A stretch of 8,249 bases of DNA, taken from positions 1-8,249 of the forward strand of contig CASEQO010000068.1 in assembly GCA_949290035.1 (NCBI GenBank), read 5' to 3'. The stretch is from an uncultured Mycoplasmataceae bacterium. Its GTDB lineage: Bacteria > Bacillota_I > Bacilli_A > Mycoplasmatales > Mycoplasmoidaceae. Each line of letters starts with the position of its first letter. Position 1 is the stretch's first letter. This document shows, in pieces, positions 7,664 through 8,249 of this stretch. The notes under the pieces are model-generated. The model had not been told where the DNA came from. It did not search any database and saw nothing but the letters and a program-made list of their open reading frames with translations. Both the position numbers and the translations under genes were made by a program.

Positions 7664-8249
7664 TTATTTCTTTAATTTTGATGCATAAAACAATACTTCT
7701 TTACCAAATAATGAATTGATTTCATCTACAAAATTAGTATTCTTTTGAAAGATTAAATTTAAATTATTTGACTTAAACGAATATTCATATTCTAAGTTAG
7801 AAAATTGGATTCCAATAAAGTCTATTGTACTTTGATTTAATAATTCATTGAATAACTTCATTACATTTGAGTAAATATAATCTCTATCATTTGTATAGTA
7901 ACTTAATATTTTAGATTTAACTTCTTTTTTTCTTTTATAACCAATTGTGATTTGAACACTATTTGTTAAAAAAATGATTATCAACTAATCTTTTATAAAG
8001 TAAATCAAAATAATGATTAATTATAGATACAATATTGTAATCTTTTGATATTTCATTATATAAAGAACAAGATGTCCCAATGCTTTTATGCTTTCTATTA
8101 ACTTCTACTATATCAATATCTTTTCCATTAGCATTATTGTATAAATATTCCCAAATTGTGCCAAATTCTCTTTCTAATAATTCTTTATCTTTATAATTTG
8201 CAAAATCACCAATTGTTTTTATTCCTAATTTGTCTACAATTTTTTTATT
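7664..8249 (-). pseudogene. dinB: Y-family DNA polymerase (DinB-like), C-terminal part, frameshifted
   Basis: Partial: the gene enters from beyond 8249, so the catalytic palm is not visible. The first frame (8249-7959) shows the thumb helix-hairpin-helix LGIKTIGDFA, then FGTIWEYLYNNANGKD, and the linker KSIGTS that leads into the little-finger domain. It ends at a TAG shortly after a run of seven T. The next frame (from about 7970 down to 7664) continues the little finger with VQITIGYKRKK and FIGIQFSNL, matching the usual pattern of translesion polymerases, and ends in LFYASKLKK. Removing one T joins both frames into one sensible protein. Such enzymes copy damaged DNA with low fidelity. The symbol is tentative because DinB and UmuC-type members share this region. 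It could be a pseudogene, a phase-variable gene or a sequencing error at a homopolymer. Confidence 0.75.

Noticed and set aside
7664..7984. A separate 106-residue gene starting at 7984
   Set aside because: Its first codons are the out-of-frame reading of the T7 region. The rest continues the polymerase little finger directly, so it is the second half of the frameshifted gene.

Overview
The window comes from a wall-less bacterium of the class Mollicutes (Mycoplasma/Spiroplasma/Entomoplasma side) that uses translation table 4. The DNA is extremely AT-rich. Every gene on the minus strand is interrupted by in-frame TGA codons that fall where a tryptophan fits. Examples are tyrosyl-tRNA synthetase W123, helicase W208, Ffh W374 and many positions in the DUF2075-type protein. 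TGG is also used. Reading TGA as stop breaks almost every gene here into fragments. Acholeplasma-type Mollicutes use the standard code and are therefore unlikely. I cannot name the species.

All genes lie on the minus strand, so transcription runs from high to low coordinates. In that order: (1) 8249-7664, the C-terminal part of a Y-family DNA polymerase (DinB-like), running off the window edge and broken by a one-base frameshift at a T7 tract. (2) 7487-5581, a large protein with an N-terminal PD-(D/E)XK nuclease-like domain and a DUF2075/Schlafen-group-3-type helicase domain, broken by a one-base frameshift exactly inside its Walker A motif. (3) A 15-bp perfect inverted repeat that overlaps a probable ffh promoter. 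(4) ffh (signal recognition particle GTPase), followed after 2 bp by a DEDDh 3'-5' exonuclease gene. (5) A tRNA-Ile(GAU)-tRNA-Ala(UGC) unit with a near-consensus promoter and a Rho-independent terminator. (6) A DEAD-box RNA helicase gene whose stop codon overlaps the start codon of tyrS, with a terminator after tyrS at the window edge.

Most of the window (1-5577) is housekeeping: translation (tyrS, two tRNAs), RNA metabolism (DEAD-box helicase) and protein targeting (ffh). The segment 5581-8249 looks accessory: DNA repair or mutagenesis polymerase plus a nuclease-helicase of a type that could serve in defence or nucleic-acid processing. Both of its genes are frameshifted while the four protein genes to the left are intact. 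That may be real decay, phase variation or sequencing error, and the sequence alone cannot decide. I see no CRISPR array, transposase gene or clearly new multi-gene system. The most unusual signals are the P-loop frameshift, the rare A19-U56 combination in the tRNA-Ala, and the promoter embedded in a hairpin upstream of ffh.
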